Positions 9,572-20,886 of a stretch of DNA of 64,000 bases are shown in pieces. The position numbers and the translations under genes are program-made. Within the stretch, counting starts at the first letter, position 1. The number at the start of each line of letters is the position of its first letter. This stretch comes from Muraenolepis orangiensis (taxonomy: Eukaryota; Chordata; Actinopteri; Gadiformes; Muraenolepididae), in contig CM051006.1 in assembly GCA_027704905.1 (NCBI GenBank), positions 4,019,271 through 4,083,270 of the forward strand. Reading direction: 5' to 3'. The notes under the pieces are model-generated. The model was not told where the DNA came from, made no database searches, and saw only the letters and a list, made by a program, of their open reading frames with translations.

Positions 9572-12500
9572 CATTACATTTACATTTACATTTAGGGCAT
9601 TTGGCAGACGCTTTTATCCAAAGCGACTTACGTACATTAGTTGAAGCAGACAATAGCATAACACTGGGGTACGCAAACATAAAAATACAGCAGTTCACAA
9701 GTATTCATTTTAACAAGATGAATAACACAATTTCGTACTGCTAGGTCACCTGCTTAAGTAGCTGTGATAAGAGCGTGTTATCAACATTAAGGATATACAC
9801 TTGCTAACATATACAACATGCTAAGAGCTATTAATGTCAGGACTTAAGCAAGTTTAGGGGTTTCACAAAGGAGAAGGAGGGGTCAAGGAGAGTCCAGGTG
9901 GACTCTGAACAGGTGGGTCTTGAGTCTCTTGCGGAAGCTGACGAGGGACTCTGCCGTCCTGACATGAGACGGGAGTTCATTCCACCACTGTGGAGCCAGA
10001 GCCGTGAAGAGCTGGGTTTTGGACGAGCGATGTTTGGTTGACATTAGTGAAGGTCGAACAAGTCGCCTGGCAGAAGTTGAGCGAGCGCTCTGGCTGGGAT
10101 GTAGGGTTTGACCAACGCCTGGAGGTACGCTGGGGCTGTTCCATTGACTGCCCTAAAGGTCAGCACCAGAGTCTTGAATTTGATGCAAGCATTTACCGGA
10201 AGCCAGTGGAGATCGCGGAAGAGAGGGGTCACGTGGGAGAATTTCGGTAGATTGAATACCAGGCGTGCTGCTGCGTTCTGGATGCGTTGGAGGGGCTTGG
10301 TTGCAGAGGCGGGGAGTCCCGCCAGGAGAGAGTTGCAGTAGTCAAGGCGGGTGATGACGAGCGCTTGGACCAGGATCTGCGCCGCTTTGCGTGTGAGGAA
10401 GGGCCGGATCCTGCGGATGTTGTAGAGGGCAATTCTGCAAGATCGGGCCACCGCGGTGACGTTGGCATTGCAGAACAGCTGGTCATCTACCACCACACCA
10501 AGTCTCTTGTTGTGGTTGAGGGGGAGACTTGGGTGTTCTCGATGGTGACCAGTAGGTCCATCTGAGGGCAGTTTTTCCCCGGTATGAAGAGGAGCTCAGT
10601 CTTGTCAAGGTTGAGCTTCAGGTGGTTGGGAGAGAAACAGTTGAGTGTCATCTGCATAGCAGTGATAGGAGAAGCCATGAGATGTGATTACAGAGCCTAG
10701 CGATTTAGTGTAAAGAGAAAACATAAGGGGTCCCAATACTGAGCCTTGAGGGACTCCGGTGTCCAGGGTGCAGGGTCTGGACAGGGAACCGTTCCATAAG
10801 TGCGATCTGCAAGGTAGGAGGTGAACCAGGATAGCGCAGTTCCAGCGATTCCAAGCTCGGCGAGAGTGGAGAGGAGGATCTGGTGGTTCACTGTGTCGAA
10901 CGCCGCAGACAGGTCGAGAAGGATCAGAACCGATGAGAGGGACGAGCTTCTGGCATTACGAAGAGACTCTGTCACTGCGAGCAGTGCCGTCTCCGTGGAA
11001 TGCGCAGCCTTGAAGCCTGACTGGTGAGGGTCGAGGAGGTCGTTCTGGGAGAGATAGGAAGAAAGTTGTGAGGAGACAGCCCGTTCAAGGGTTTTGGACA
11101 GGAATGATAGGAGAGATACCGGTCTGTAGTTTTGGACATCAGTGGTGTCTAGGGATGGTTTCTTGAGGAGCGGCTTGATTCTGGCAGTCTTGAAGGCTGC
11201 CGGAAACTGGCCTGCCTCAAGGGAGATGTTGATTTGGGATGTAAGGAAGGGAAGGATATCGCCCGATATTTCCTGGAGAAGAGAGGAAGGGATTGGGTCG
11301 AGGGGGCAGGTGGTAGGGTGGTTAGATGTCACCAGTTAACTTCATCAGGGGAGAGGGGGTTGAAACAGGTGAGGTTAGTGGGGGTGGGAGAAGAGGGAGG
11401 GAGGAAAGCGGTGGGGGTGAAGGAGGAGGTAATGTCGTTCACCTTCTTCGTAAAGAAGGTGACAAAGTTATCAGCTGAGAGGGAGGAGGGAGGGGGAGGG
11501 GAGGGGGGGTTGAGGAGGGAAGAGAACATGGAGAAAAGTTTCCTTGGGTTAGAGGCAGAAGAGTTGATTTTTGTACGGTAGAAGGCAGATTTAGCAGCCG
11601 ATACCGTGGAGGTGAAGCCAGCGAGGAGACGGAGGTAGTGAGCGAGGTCATCAGAGGAGTCAGATTTCCTCCATTTTCTCTCGGCCGCCCGTAGCTCTGC
11701 TCTACGAGCCCGCAGAGGTTCGGACAGCCAAGGAGGTGGAGGAGAGGCTCGTGCTGGTCTGGAGGTGAGAGGACAGAGAGAGTCGAAGGAGGAGGAGAGA
11801 GAGGAAGTCAGAGTGGAGGAGGCTTCCTCTACCGACAAGAGAGAGAATTGTTGGGGGGATGGTAGTGAGGATAGGACAGATGCAGAGAAAGAAGAGGGAG
11901 AGAGAGTTTTCAGGTTACTACGGAAGGTAACAATGTGGGGAGTAGTGGGTAGGGAGGTGGGGGATTTGAGAGGGAGAGAGAATGCAACAAAATGGTGATC
12001 AGAGACAGGGAGGGGTGTGACAGAGATCACTGAGGTGGTACAGGATCTTGTGAAGACAAGATCCAGTTGGTTCCCAGCTCTGTGGGTAGGGGGAGAAGGA
12101 GTGAGTGTTAGACCGAATATGGCAAAAAAGTTAATGAATTCAGGAGATTGTAACTTATCCGACTGGATGTTGAAGTCACCCAGAACCACGAGTGGGGTGC
12201 CGTCCTCAGGAAAGCAGCTGAGGAGGGCATCCATCTCGTCAAAGAAGTCACCAAGAGGGCCCGGTGGTCGGTAGATTACGGCAATGTTGAGCCTAGTTGG
12301 GATGGTAACAGAAACAGCATGAAATTCGAGTGCCGATCTGGTCAGGTGACCCAGAGGGAGTACCTGATATGACCAGTTTGGAGAGACTAGGAGTCCCGTT
12401 CCTCCACCACGCCCAGAGGGTCGGGGGGTGTGGGTGAAGGAGTAGGTCGCGGAGAGAGCAGCTGCGGTATCCGTGTTCTCAGGGGTGATCCAGGTCTCGG

Positions 12501-12723
12501 TGAGAGCCAGGAAGTGGAGAGACTGGAGTGCGGCGTAGGCCAGAATGGTTTCAGTCTTCTTGACCGACGATTGGCAATTCCAGAGTCCCCCTTTCACCAC
12601 AAGATCTGTGAAGGTAGAAATGGTAGGATAGAGGAAATTGGAAGGGTTGCGGCGTCGAGAGGGAGAGCCTCGATGCCATCTATTGCGGGAGGATGTCCAG
12701 ACTACAATGGAATCACGACACAT
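9572..12723 (-). mobile_element. Near full-length L2-type LINE (S1)
   Basis: The frame starts at 12,723 (MCRDSIVVWTSS). The endonuclease contains LALTETWITPENT, GRGGGTGLLVS, VIYRPPGP, VVLGDFNIQ, NQLDLVFTRS and SDHHFVAF. RT follows from 11,332 with PTTCPLDPIPSSLL, YRPVSLLSFLSKTLERAV and [20 protein letters not shown]. The C-terminus at 10,496-10,044 contains VITRLDYCNSLLAGLPASAT. The 3' end has GGCATTTGGCAGACGC and an ATTTAC tail at 9,573. Compared with 62,034-64,000 it has a 4-base deletion at about 11,333 that truncates the frame to 464 residues, and a 10-base deletion at about 10,795. A further deletion removes sequence after YHCYAD near 10,640. It is dead. It is absent from the homologous S2 position (about 50,281). 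Confidence 0.9.
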
Positions 12724-12739
12724 AGCAAGGGTAGGGGGA

Positions 12740-13045
12740 CTAGATTTGACTAACTAGGACTAACTCCCTAGACAGACTCCTGTAGAACGACTCCTTAGTC
12801 TTTGTTCTGGGTCTTGTTCTGGGACTCCTGTAGAACGACTCCTTAGTCTTTGTTCTGGGTCTTGTTCTGGGACTCCTGTAGAACGACTCCTTAGTCTTTG
12901 TTCTGGGTCTTGTTCTGGGACTCCTGTAGAAGGACTCCTTAGTCTTTGTTCTGGGTCTTGTTCTGGGACTCCTGTAGAACAACTCCTTAGTCTTTGTTCT
13001 GGGTCTTAGTTCCTGGGGCCTGACGCTAAATGCTGACGCTAACAA
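12740..13045 (-). CDS. Basic repeat ORF in L2 5' region, 5 repeat units (101 aa)
   Basis: An open frame immediately upstream of the L2 start, on the same strand. It has a unique 13-residue leader (MLASAFSVRPQEL), five 16-residue units based on RPRTKTKESFYRSPRT, and an 11-residue end (LSRELVLVSQI). The stop lies 16 bases before the L2 start codon. The DNA is a 48-bp minisatellite; 48 is a multiple of three and the frame has no stop, so copy-number change preserves the frame. The peptide is strongly basic. Whether it is translated is unknown; it could be only a minisatellite in the 5' UTR. The inverted copy at 59,840 has 44 units with the same leader and end. Confidence 0.4.
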   Translation of the reverse strand: MLASAFSVRPQELRPRTKTKELFYRSPRTRPRTKTKESFYRSPRTRPRTKTKESFYRSPRTRPRTKTKESFYRSPRTRPRTKTKESFYRSLSRELVLVSQI

Positions 13046-13080
13046 ACTACTTCTATGTTAATAGCCTATACGATAGGGAG

Positions 13081-13548
13081 GGAAGCTCATGCCGGGTTAG
13101 GCTCCTCCCTGTCGTTAACTCTATTGACTATGGCTGTATGGGCCAGACTGGGTGATTATCTTAGCACAACAATAGGCCTGTACACCTCACTTACTATGTA
13201 CAGGTAACTAGCTTTGAGAAAAAGGTTCTACAATTTTATCAACACAAATACTAAGAACAACAATAAATCTTATGTCTACTTACCCACAGCAGAATACTAT
13301 GTAGCCTGCTTCAAGAACAAAATGTACAAGGGATCCTAGGTGACTCCACAGCTTATATGCAGGGTTAGGCTCCTCCCTGTCGTTAACTCTATTGACTATG
13401 GCTGTATGGGCCAGACTGGGTGATTATCTTAGCACAACAATAGGCCTGTACACCTTACTTACTATGTACAGGTAACTAGCTTTGAGAAAAAGGTTCTACA
13501 ATTTTATCAACACAAATACTAAGAACAACAATAAATCTTATGTCTACA
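13081..13548. repeat. 268-bp direct repeat at L2 5' flank (two units)
   Basis: A block of about 200 bp starting near GGCTCCTCCCTGTCG at 13,100 recurs at 13,368, a period of 268 bases, and includes CCAGACTGGGTGATTATC. It lies 5' of the L2 and is repeated inverted at 59,340-59,810. It may be part of the L2 5' UTR (monomer-like promoter units) or of a neighbouring repeat. Confidence 0.75.
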
Positions 13549-13574
13549 CGTACTTATTACGTCACACACATTAC

Positions 13575-13800
<226 letters not shown>

Positions 13801-14143
13801 ACGCCCAGAGTCTGACCAGCTTTTGCAAATGAGCGGTAATATAAATCATAATTCTCTATTCTATTCACACAGAACAGTCTTGCTCTCATCACAAACACCC
13901 GACACAATCTTTTTGGAATTGGATTACATCATTCTGGCAACTTAATCGCCGATCTTGAACTCCACACTGAAACTCCGGTGAATCTCACCCCAGCACGACC
14001 GGCTGACCAGACCCATCGCCCGCAGAGGAAACGTAAACACAGGAGAGGAAGCCGCGGAGGGCTACGCGCTACGCGCTAGGCTAAGAGCTAACCCACATCG
14101 CCCGTCGCTACCCAGCGTTTTCCTCGCCAACGTACGATCTCTG

Positions 14144-14170
14144 TGTATGTAAATGTAAATGTAAATGTAA
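14144..14170 (+). mobile_element. 27-base L2-tail microinsertion
   Basis: A TGTAAA-type tract flanked by ATCTCTG on both sides (14,137-14,143 and 14,171-14,177). The other two LINE B copies have a single ATCTCTG here. The tract is the complement of the ATTTAC tail of the L2 elements. Confidence 0.7.
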
Positions 14171-16887
14171 ATCTCTGACGAACAAAATCGATGAACTGCG
14201 GCTGCGGATTATCAACCATTAACGGATTAAGGATTGCAACGTGATGATTTTCACAGAAACATGGCTTAACAGCGGAATCGCCGACAGTGCTATTGAACTA
14301 ACGGGACTCACTCTACACAGAGCAGACAGATCAGCTGAGGGCTCCGGTAAAACCAGGGGTGGAGGATTGTATATCTATACTAACAAGGCTTGGTGCACAG
14401 ACACTACCATCATCGAGAGCCACTGCTCTGCTAACGTAGAATACCTAATGGTTAAATGTAGACCCTTTTACCAACCAAGGGAAATTACAGCCACCATCAT
14501 AACTGCGGCTTACATACCTCCAGATGCTAACGCTTAACTAGCTATGAAGGAACTGTACTCTGCTATTAACAAGCAACATAACTCCCACCCAGAGGCAGCC
14601 TTTATTATTGCAGGCAATTTCAATCATGCCAACTTAAAGACTGTGCTCCCCAAATTTTATCAGCATGTCTCCTGTTCTACAAGAGGAGACAGAACATTAG
14701 ACCATGTTTACACCAACAAGGCTGATGCCTACAAAGCCGTCCCCCTCCCCCACCTTGGACAGAGTGATCATCAAGCTGTCCAAGCTTTGTTCAAGCTGCC
14801 TAAGTACACGCCACTCATCAAGCGTGAGACAAAGTGTGGCCTGAGGGAGCAGACTCTAAGTTGCAGAACCGATTTCTGCACACCTGTTTGCCTCCCAATC
14901 TACCCTAGACTCCCACACCGACATCGACTCCTACGCCTCCTCTGTTTTGGATTACATCAACTCCAGCATTGACACTGTCACCACCCTCAAACAGATCACA
15001 ACATTCCCCAACCAGAAGCCATGGATGAACATAGAGGTCCGCCTACTCCTAAAGGCACGTGACGCTGCTTTTAGGTCGGGCGATGCACTGGCCTACTGTT
15101 TAGCCAGGGCTAATCTGAAAAAGGGCATCAAGCAGGCCAAGCTCAAACACAAGCGAAGGGTTGAAGACCACTTCAACAATTCCGATCCCCGACGCATGTT
15201 GCAGGGCATCCAGGCCATCACGGATTACAAACCCTCCAACAACTCCCCCCCAACCACCGACTTATCCCTCCCTGACAAACTCAATAATTGTCTTGCCCGC
15301 TACGACCGGAACAACCCCAAACTGCCCACCTGGGCTACTCTCCCCGTTGACTACCAACCCCTCACCCTATTCCCCACAGACGTGCTTGCGGCACTGAGCA
15401 GAACAAATGCGCATAAGGCAGCTGGTCCTGATGGCATCCCCGCTCAGCATTTAACACTATCATCCCCTCCAAACTCATCTTCAAACTTGGTGACCTCATG
15501 AAAACCAAGAACCTTGACATCAACCCCTCAGTTTGTAACTGGTTACTAGACTTCCTAACCAACAGACCCCAGTCAGTCAGGTTAGACCATCTCACCTCCT
15601 CCACCCGCACCCTAAACACCGGCGTTCCACAAGGCTGTGTGCTGAGCCCTCTCCTCTACTCCCTCTTCACCCACGACTGCACTCCTGTACATGGTACAAA
15701 CACCATCATCAAGTTTGCTGACGACACAACGGTGGTGGGCCTCATCAAAAACAACGAGGAAGCAGCATACAGGGAGGAGGTCCAGCACCTGGTGGCGTGG
15801 TGCCCTGACAACAACCTGGCCCTCAACACCAAGAAGACCAAGGAGCTCATCGTCGACTTCAGGTAGACCAGAGCTGGCGCACACGGCCCCATCCTCATCA
15901 ATGGAGTGGAGGTTGAGCGTGTCTCCAGCTTCAAATTCCTGGGGGTCCACATCTCCAAGGACCTCTCCTGGTCCCTCAATACTGGTAAAGAAGGCTCACC
16001 AGCGTCTCTTCTTCCTGAGGAGACTGAGGAAATCCCACTGTCACCTCAGATTCTGGTGAACTTTTACTGGTGTGCTATTGAAAGCATCCTCACCAACTGC
16101 ATCACAGTGTGGTACGGCAACTGCACTGTTTCCGACCGGAAAGCGCTGCAGAGGGTGGTGAAAACCGCCCAACGCATCGTTGGACTACCCCTCCCTGCAA
16201 TAAACACTACCCACCACAAACGGTGTCTGAGGAAGGCACAAAAAATAGTGGATGACCCTCTCACCCCAACCATGGACTGTTTGCCCTCCTCCCCTCCGGG
16301 AGGCGCTATAGAAACCTCTGTTCCAAGTCAAGCAGGCTTAGGAACAGCTTCTTACCCTCAGCTGTCATCTCCCCCTGCTGTCCCCCCCCCGGCTGCCCTC
16401 CCTGCTGCTGCCCCCCCCTGCTGACGCCCCTGCCCCATACCTCTGCTCAACACTAACTGTAAAAAAAGAACTACCTACCTCTCTATAGTTTACATATTTA
16501 TTACTAAGATACCTGTTCACTGTACCTGCAATATATATTTTAATCTGTTGATAGAACTGCTCATACTCCTGTATATATATATATATATACATTTATACTT
16601 GCCATACATTTATATATGCTCACTTGTATATACATTTAGATCTATATATTTGTATCCTGCTTTCAATAATAGCATACCCCTGATCACTACGTTAAATTAT
16701 CACTTACCTGTATACACATATACCTATTATTATGCTCATATCACATTTATACCTAGACTGTCTTTTGACCTGTAAATTTAAACTGTAAATTATACTTATT
16801 ATTAATATATTATTACCATGCATATATTACATGCTAAATTATTTTCACTGTACTGTACTTGTGCTGTGCAATGACAATCAATTTGAA

Positions 16888-16957
16888 TCTAATCTAATCT
16901 AATCTAATCTAATCTAATCTAATCTAATCTAATCTAATCTAATCTAATCTAATCTAA
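16888..16957. repeat. (TAATC)n tail of LINE B
   Basis: About fourteen tandem pentamers end the LINE 3' UTR, the usual 3' tandem tail of this group. Confidence 0.9.
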
Positions 16958-17075
16958 CTAGTGGTCTGACCTGTAGGCCTGTGGTCTTACCAGTGGACTA
17001 GTGGTCTGACCTGTAGGCAAGTGGTCTAACCTGTATTGGAGGCTAGTGGTCTAACCAGTGGACTAGTGGTCTAAC
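16958..17075. repeat. Short degenerate minisatellite
   Basis: Tandem variants of GTGGTCTAACCTGTA and GGACTAGTGGTCT between the LINE B tail and PHLDB exon C. Confidence 0.7.
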
Positions 17076-17281
17076 CTGTATCATAGGCTAGTGTCCGGTG
17101 GTCCTTGTCAAAGAGGAACCATCTCCTTCCAGGTTTTGACGCAACCTCCCTGCTTGATGAGGAAGCCAGCGCACCGGCAGCTGGTCATGCGTAGGCCTGG
17201 GCATCCTGACACGCCATGACCCAGCGACTCCATGTGTGCACGCAGGTCAAAGATCAAAGCCAGGAAGAGGGGAAGGTTGCG
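17076..17281 (-). pseudogene. PHLDB-family exon C (start of PH domain), 2-base frameshift
   Basis: A pyrimidine tract and CGACAG precede the exon on the minus strand. It encodes LIFDLRAHMESLGHGVSGCP and then CAGFLIKQGGCVKTWKE, the entry strand of the PHLDB PH domain. After KE the frame breaks: the following bases give WFLFDKDHRTLAYDT only after shifting, as expected from loss of one GA dinucleotide from a GAGAGA run. The exon is 206 bases, while the phases of its neighbours require length 1 modulo 3. Either the gene is inactive or this is a sequencing error. The donor ACAG|GTTAGA joins in phase to exon D at 9,531. Confidence 0.75.
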
Positions 17282-17391
17282 CTGTCGAAAAGAAAAAAAA
17301 AGCAGCTTATAAAGCTTTATAATTCCTCTTTCTCAGTTCAGCAGGTAAGGGTTAGACAGTAAATACAGAATCTCACTATCCTGGCACTGAC

Positions 17392-17604
17392 CTTATCTGA
17401 AGTGATCTGATTGGTGGGTATCTCCGGTGAGGCGGCGCCTGAGGTGGAGGGCACAGGGCTCTTAGAGTGGGGTCTGTCTGGAGGATGAAGAATGTATTTT
17501 CTGGGAGAACTAGGCTCCTTCTGCCTCCTCCTCTCTCGTTCTGTCTCCTCCTTCTCCTCTTCCTCCTCCTCCACCTCCTCAAACACCAACCTCCGCTGCA
17601 CCTT
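17392..17604 (-). CDS. PHLDB-family exon B (acidic/coiled-coil linker)
   Basis: TTTTGCAG precedes and GTCAGT follows a 213-base exon in phase 0 at both ends. It encodes VQRRLVFEEVEEEEEEKEE, an R/E-rich helical stretch, then a Ser/Pro-rich linker with SKSPVPSTSG ending in TNQITSDK. Length and phase join cleanly to exons A and C. The call as PHLDB rests on the neighbouring PH exons; this linker alone is not diagnostic. Confidence 0.75.
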
Positions 17605-17800
17605 CTGCAAAATCACAGTATAGAAAATAAGTAGCAGCATGCATATATATAGTAAAGTATAGTGTGCCTAGTATTGTGTGCCTAGCATATCCAGCCTAGC
17701 TTAGTGTATCTAGCCTATTGCTTCATAAACGGCTTAGCGTATGTAGCCTAGCATGCCTAGCGTAGCGTGTGTTTGTGGTGGCTCTATGCTTCAGGCTCAC

Positions 17801-17888
17801 CCTCTCTCTTAGCAGCCTCTCCCTCTCAGCCCTTGCAGCCTGCAGCCTCCTGTCCATCTCCAGCAGGTCGTCTAGCCCCAGGGACGGA
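17801..17888 (-). CDS. PHLDB-family exon A (coiled coil)
   Basis: GCTGCTTTAG precedes and GTGAGC follows an 88-base exon. It encodes SPSLGLDDLLEMDRRLQAAR followed by AERERLLRER, a predicted helix with heptad-like charge, as in the coiled coil preceding the PH domain of PHLDB proteins. It ends in phase 0, matching exon B. Further upstream exons are not seen; a minisatellite starts about 40 bases away. Confidence 0.7.
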
Positions 17889-17929
17889 CTAAAGCAGCAG
17901 TAGAACACAGGGCTTAGTTTTTAATAACG

Positions 17930-18540
17930 GTATAACATGATATAGATATACATATAACACGGTATAGCAGAGTATAGAAGAGAATAGCAGGGCATAGAGG
18001 TGCATAGCAGGGTACAACAGGATATACAGAGGGATAACAGGGTGTAGAGGGGTATAACAGTGTAGAGCAGTGTATAACAGTGTATAGCATGGTTTAAACA
18101 TGGTGCAGCAGGGTAGATCAGTGTATAGCAGGGTATAGAGGTGTAACAGGGAATAAAAAGGTATTGAGCGGTATAACAGGGTATAGTGGGGTATAAGAGG
18201 GTATAGAGGGGTGTAACAGGGTATAAAAAGATATTGAGGGTTATAACAGGGTATAACAGGGTATAGAGGGGTTTAACAGGGTATAATAGGTTATAGAGGG
18301 GTGTAACAGGGTATAACAGGGTATAGAGGGGTGTAACAGGGTATAACAGGGTATAGAGGGGTGTAACAGGGTATAGAGGGTTATAACAGGGTAAAGAGGG
18401 GTGTAACATTGTATAGATGGGGTGTAACAGGGTATAGAGGGGTATCACAGGGTAAAGGGCGATATAACAGGGTATAGAGGGGTATCACAGGGTAAAGGGG
18501 GATATAACAGGGTATAGAGGGGTAAAACAAGGTATAGAAG
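17930..18540. repeat. Degenerate GTATA-rich minisatellite
   Basis: Around 600 bases of variants of GGTATAACAGGGTATAGAGG, reading as Tyr/Leu/Pro repeats on the minus strand. Not coding. It sits where upstream PHLDB exons would be expected. Confidence 0.85.
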
Positions 18541-19095
18541 CGTATGGGTTAGGGTTACAGCATTATCAACATGCTCTCTTAAGGCTGTGGTATATGAATA
18601 ACATATATAGCAAAGGAATAATCATGATACAGTCCAGTCCAGTATATATAGATACAGTAGAAAGAGAGAGAGAGAGAGAGAGAGACATTTTTCATTATAA
18701 CCTTACTTACACTTACATACTTACGATAACTTACGATACAGGGTCGTGGTTTCTTAAAAACACCATATATTAGAAGGCTCAAGAGTGCCTGGCTATAATG
18801 AGTTGAATGTTGGAAGTCAAGGGCGAGAGCACCATCCAGCTAAGGCTCCACCACAATGTTAGGCCTTTGAATATATTCAAGAATCACCTTGAGCTGAGAG
18901 AGGCCTGTCCTGGTGATGGTTGTCATGGAGATGGTTGCCGTGGGGATGTCGCCTCCGTGGTAAACTGGAGAACACCTGACACGGTTCTTGTGGAGAAGAA
19001 CACAGTCAGAACCTGTCAATCACAAGCAGTTTCCATTGCACACCATTCATCTGCCAACCACAAGCGGTTTCCATGGCCATCACATCACACACTAT
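18541..19095. other. Intergenic, no gene seen
   Basis: Includes a short (GA)n tract near 18,661-18,685. No motif or exon recognised. Confidence 0.6.
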
Positions 19096-19675
19096 CACAG
19101 TATAGAAAATAAGTAGCAGCATGCATATATATAGTATAGTGGCAATTTACAAACAATTTTGTATTTCTTATTTGCCACTTCCACTCCGGGGATAGCTTTA
19201 GTCTACGCGCACATAATAAAGATTCTGATCCATCCGTTTGGCTGTCACAATGAATCAATCATTTATTTCCAAGCTGCATAACAAACAAAACTCGGATATC
19301 TAATACATGCGGTCCATGCGTGCGTTGCGTGCGGTGCGGTAGAAAAACGGTTTGCTTTCCCGGTCCACCCTCCCACGCTGGCCACCACCCCTTATCAAGG
19401 TAAACCATACAGGTGAATAGCTCAGGTAGGTCTCTTAAAGGGAAAGTACACATAGTTTAAAATCATAAGAATAGTTACAATAACCATAATCTGTGTAAAT
19501 AATATCATGACTTGTCAATCAAGTTATCAGTTTACGTTTTTCATATTTCGTAATCCATAAAGCATTTTCATAATTCAAATAATTGCATGATACAAACTCA
19601 AAGATTAAATAACTCAAGAATGGCTCCTACATCTAGTAAAGTATAGTGTGCCTAGTATTGTGTGCCTAGCATATC
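19096..19675. repeat. Copy of PHLDB intron sequence split by a ~490-bp insert
   Basis: Bases 19,096-19,138 and 19,632-19,675 together match the PHLDB intron at 17,614-17,690. The middle, about 19,139-19,631, is an extra block containing ATAATAAAGATTC near 19,207 and flanked by TAGTA-like sequence. It may be an LTR fragment, but boundaries and class are unresolved. Confidence 0.6.
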
Positions 19676-20296
19676 TGAACCTGGACCCAAAGTCTACCTA
19701 CCACTTCAGGGTCTTTCCCAGTGCTGGGGGAACAGTGGGCGAACCGCCCAAGCAGCAACGGATTGGACCAGGTACAGCACCCTAACCCCCAATAACCAAC
19801 CATAGCTCTACTAACCCTACTTTCCCTACTGCCCTAGTAATCATTACAAATACTAACCCTAGTAAACCCTACCCTAGTAACCCCAGGCACTGGTCTGAGC
19901 GGTGCAGCGATCGCTGGGATAGCGGAGGGGATCCCCTGCAGCCTCCTGGCTCTCTTCACCTTCACAGCTCTGCTCTACCTCAGCGTCTCCTACTGCAAGA
20001 ACACAGGTAAGACTCCTCCTGCTGCTCCTCCTCCAGCGCTCTCCCCCCTCCCCCTCCCCCTCCACCTCCACCTCCCCCTCCACCTCCACCTCCCCCTCCC
20101 CCCCTCCCCCTCCACCTCCACCTCCACCTCCACCTCCCCCTCCCCCTCCCCCTCCACCTCCCCCTCCACCTTCCCCTCCCCCCTCCACCTCCCCCTCCAC
20201 CTCCACCTACTCCTCGACTTTCTCCTCCTCCTTCACCTCTTTCTCCTCATATCTCAACACCTTCCAACATGGAGGCACTTGCTGTCCACACTGTTA

Positions 20297-20371
<75 letters not shown>

Positions 20372-20416
20372 AGGACAACCCAAATATCCGGTGTCTCGGG
20401 CTGTTGAGAAGGTTAG

Positions 20417-20493
<77 letters not shown>

Positions 20494-20886
20494 GGCAATT
20501 TAGGGTTAGTAGTTGTTCAAATGTTTGGATTAGTAGAGATGGGGTAACTTTTGAGGTTTTAGACTTTGGTTTTGGATGGAATGTGTTTTGGGGTTAGGGT
20601 TGAGCTTAGGGTATGAAGTAACCTGTTCTCTGTTCTTGCAGGCGGTAGCCAGCCAGCCTGATTCTGAGATGCCAGACTACAACAAACTCCAGGTGAACAG
20701 TCACATGATCACAACATCATCATCATCCTCACTCAGCTTCCTGTCCACGTACCGTGTGATGTCACTAACATTTCTCTCTTTTAGGATTCATCTGAAATGT
20801 CATTGGCCGTCCCAACGTATGTCCCGCCTCCTCCTGTAAGATTTGAACAACTGTTTAAAGAAACAAAAATCTATACTTTTGTATAA
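19676..20886 (+). CDS. 3' part of an FN3/transmembrane surface protein (five exons)
   Basis: Phase-compatible plus-strand exons: 19,676(partial)-19,771, 19,887-20,006, 20,374-20,411, 20,642-20,692 and 20,785-20,886, all with AG acceptors and GT donors. The first encodes LNLDPKSTYHFRVFPSAGG, the last strands of a fibronectin type III domain. The second encodes a transmembrane segment (IPCSLLALFTFTALLYLSV). The remaining exons give a short cytoplasmic tail (QPKYPVSRAVEK, MPDYNKLQ, SLAVPTYVPPPPV) with a stop at 20,884. An alternative donor lies after the proline run at about 20,834. The FN3 exon begins abruptly at a duplication breakpoint, so the upstream gene is missing or misjoined. A VSIG10-like cell-adhesion protein is possible, but I do not recognise it with certainty. 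Confidence 0.6.
20035..20225. repeat. CCTCCA/CCCCCT low-complexity tract in an intron
   Basis: Pyrimidine-rich CTCCACCTCCCC variants. The poly-Gly/Glu frame on the minus strand is an artefact of composition. Confidence 0.9.
20300..20490. repeat. (CT)n and (CA)n microsatellites flanking a 38-base exon
   Basis: A (CT)n run at 20,300-20,366 forms the pyrimidine tract of the acceptor at 20,373. A (CA)n run at 20,419-20,490 follows the donor at 20,412. Confidence 0.9.

Larger units (their letters stand above)
13850..16957 (+). mobile_element. LINE 'B' (S1), degenerate, internally deleted
   Basis: The endonuclease portion (14,241-14,972) contains FTETWLNSGIADSAIELTG, GKTRGGGLYIYTNKAWC, AAYIPPDANA and IAGNFNHANL, where the usual GDFN is GNFN. 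The linker and N-terminal RT (14,947-15,460) contain KPWMNIEVRLLLKARDAAF and [12 protein letters not shown]. An internal deletion then joins GIPA directly to the sequence for [10 protein letters not shown], losing the first RT motifs and the first catalytic Asp region. RT continues at 15,498-15,866 with [19 protein letters not shown] and [13 protein letters not shown]. The C-terminal region reads [17 protein letters not shown]. Stops include the one after IINH (14,219) and after DANA (14,535), both shared with the copies at 50.5 and 58.4 kb. The 3' UTR ends in a TAATC array at about 16,888-16,956. Confidence 0.88.

Noticed and set aside
17889..18448. Tyr-Leu-Pro repeat frames on the minus strand
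   Set aside because: Translations of a degenerate minisatellite with varying unit length and no conserved frame.
19874..20206. Poly-Gly/Glu minus-strand frame
   Set aside because: Low-complexity complement of the CCTCCA tract; the real exon here is on the plus strand (19,887-20,006).
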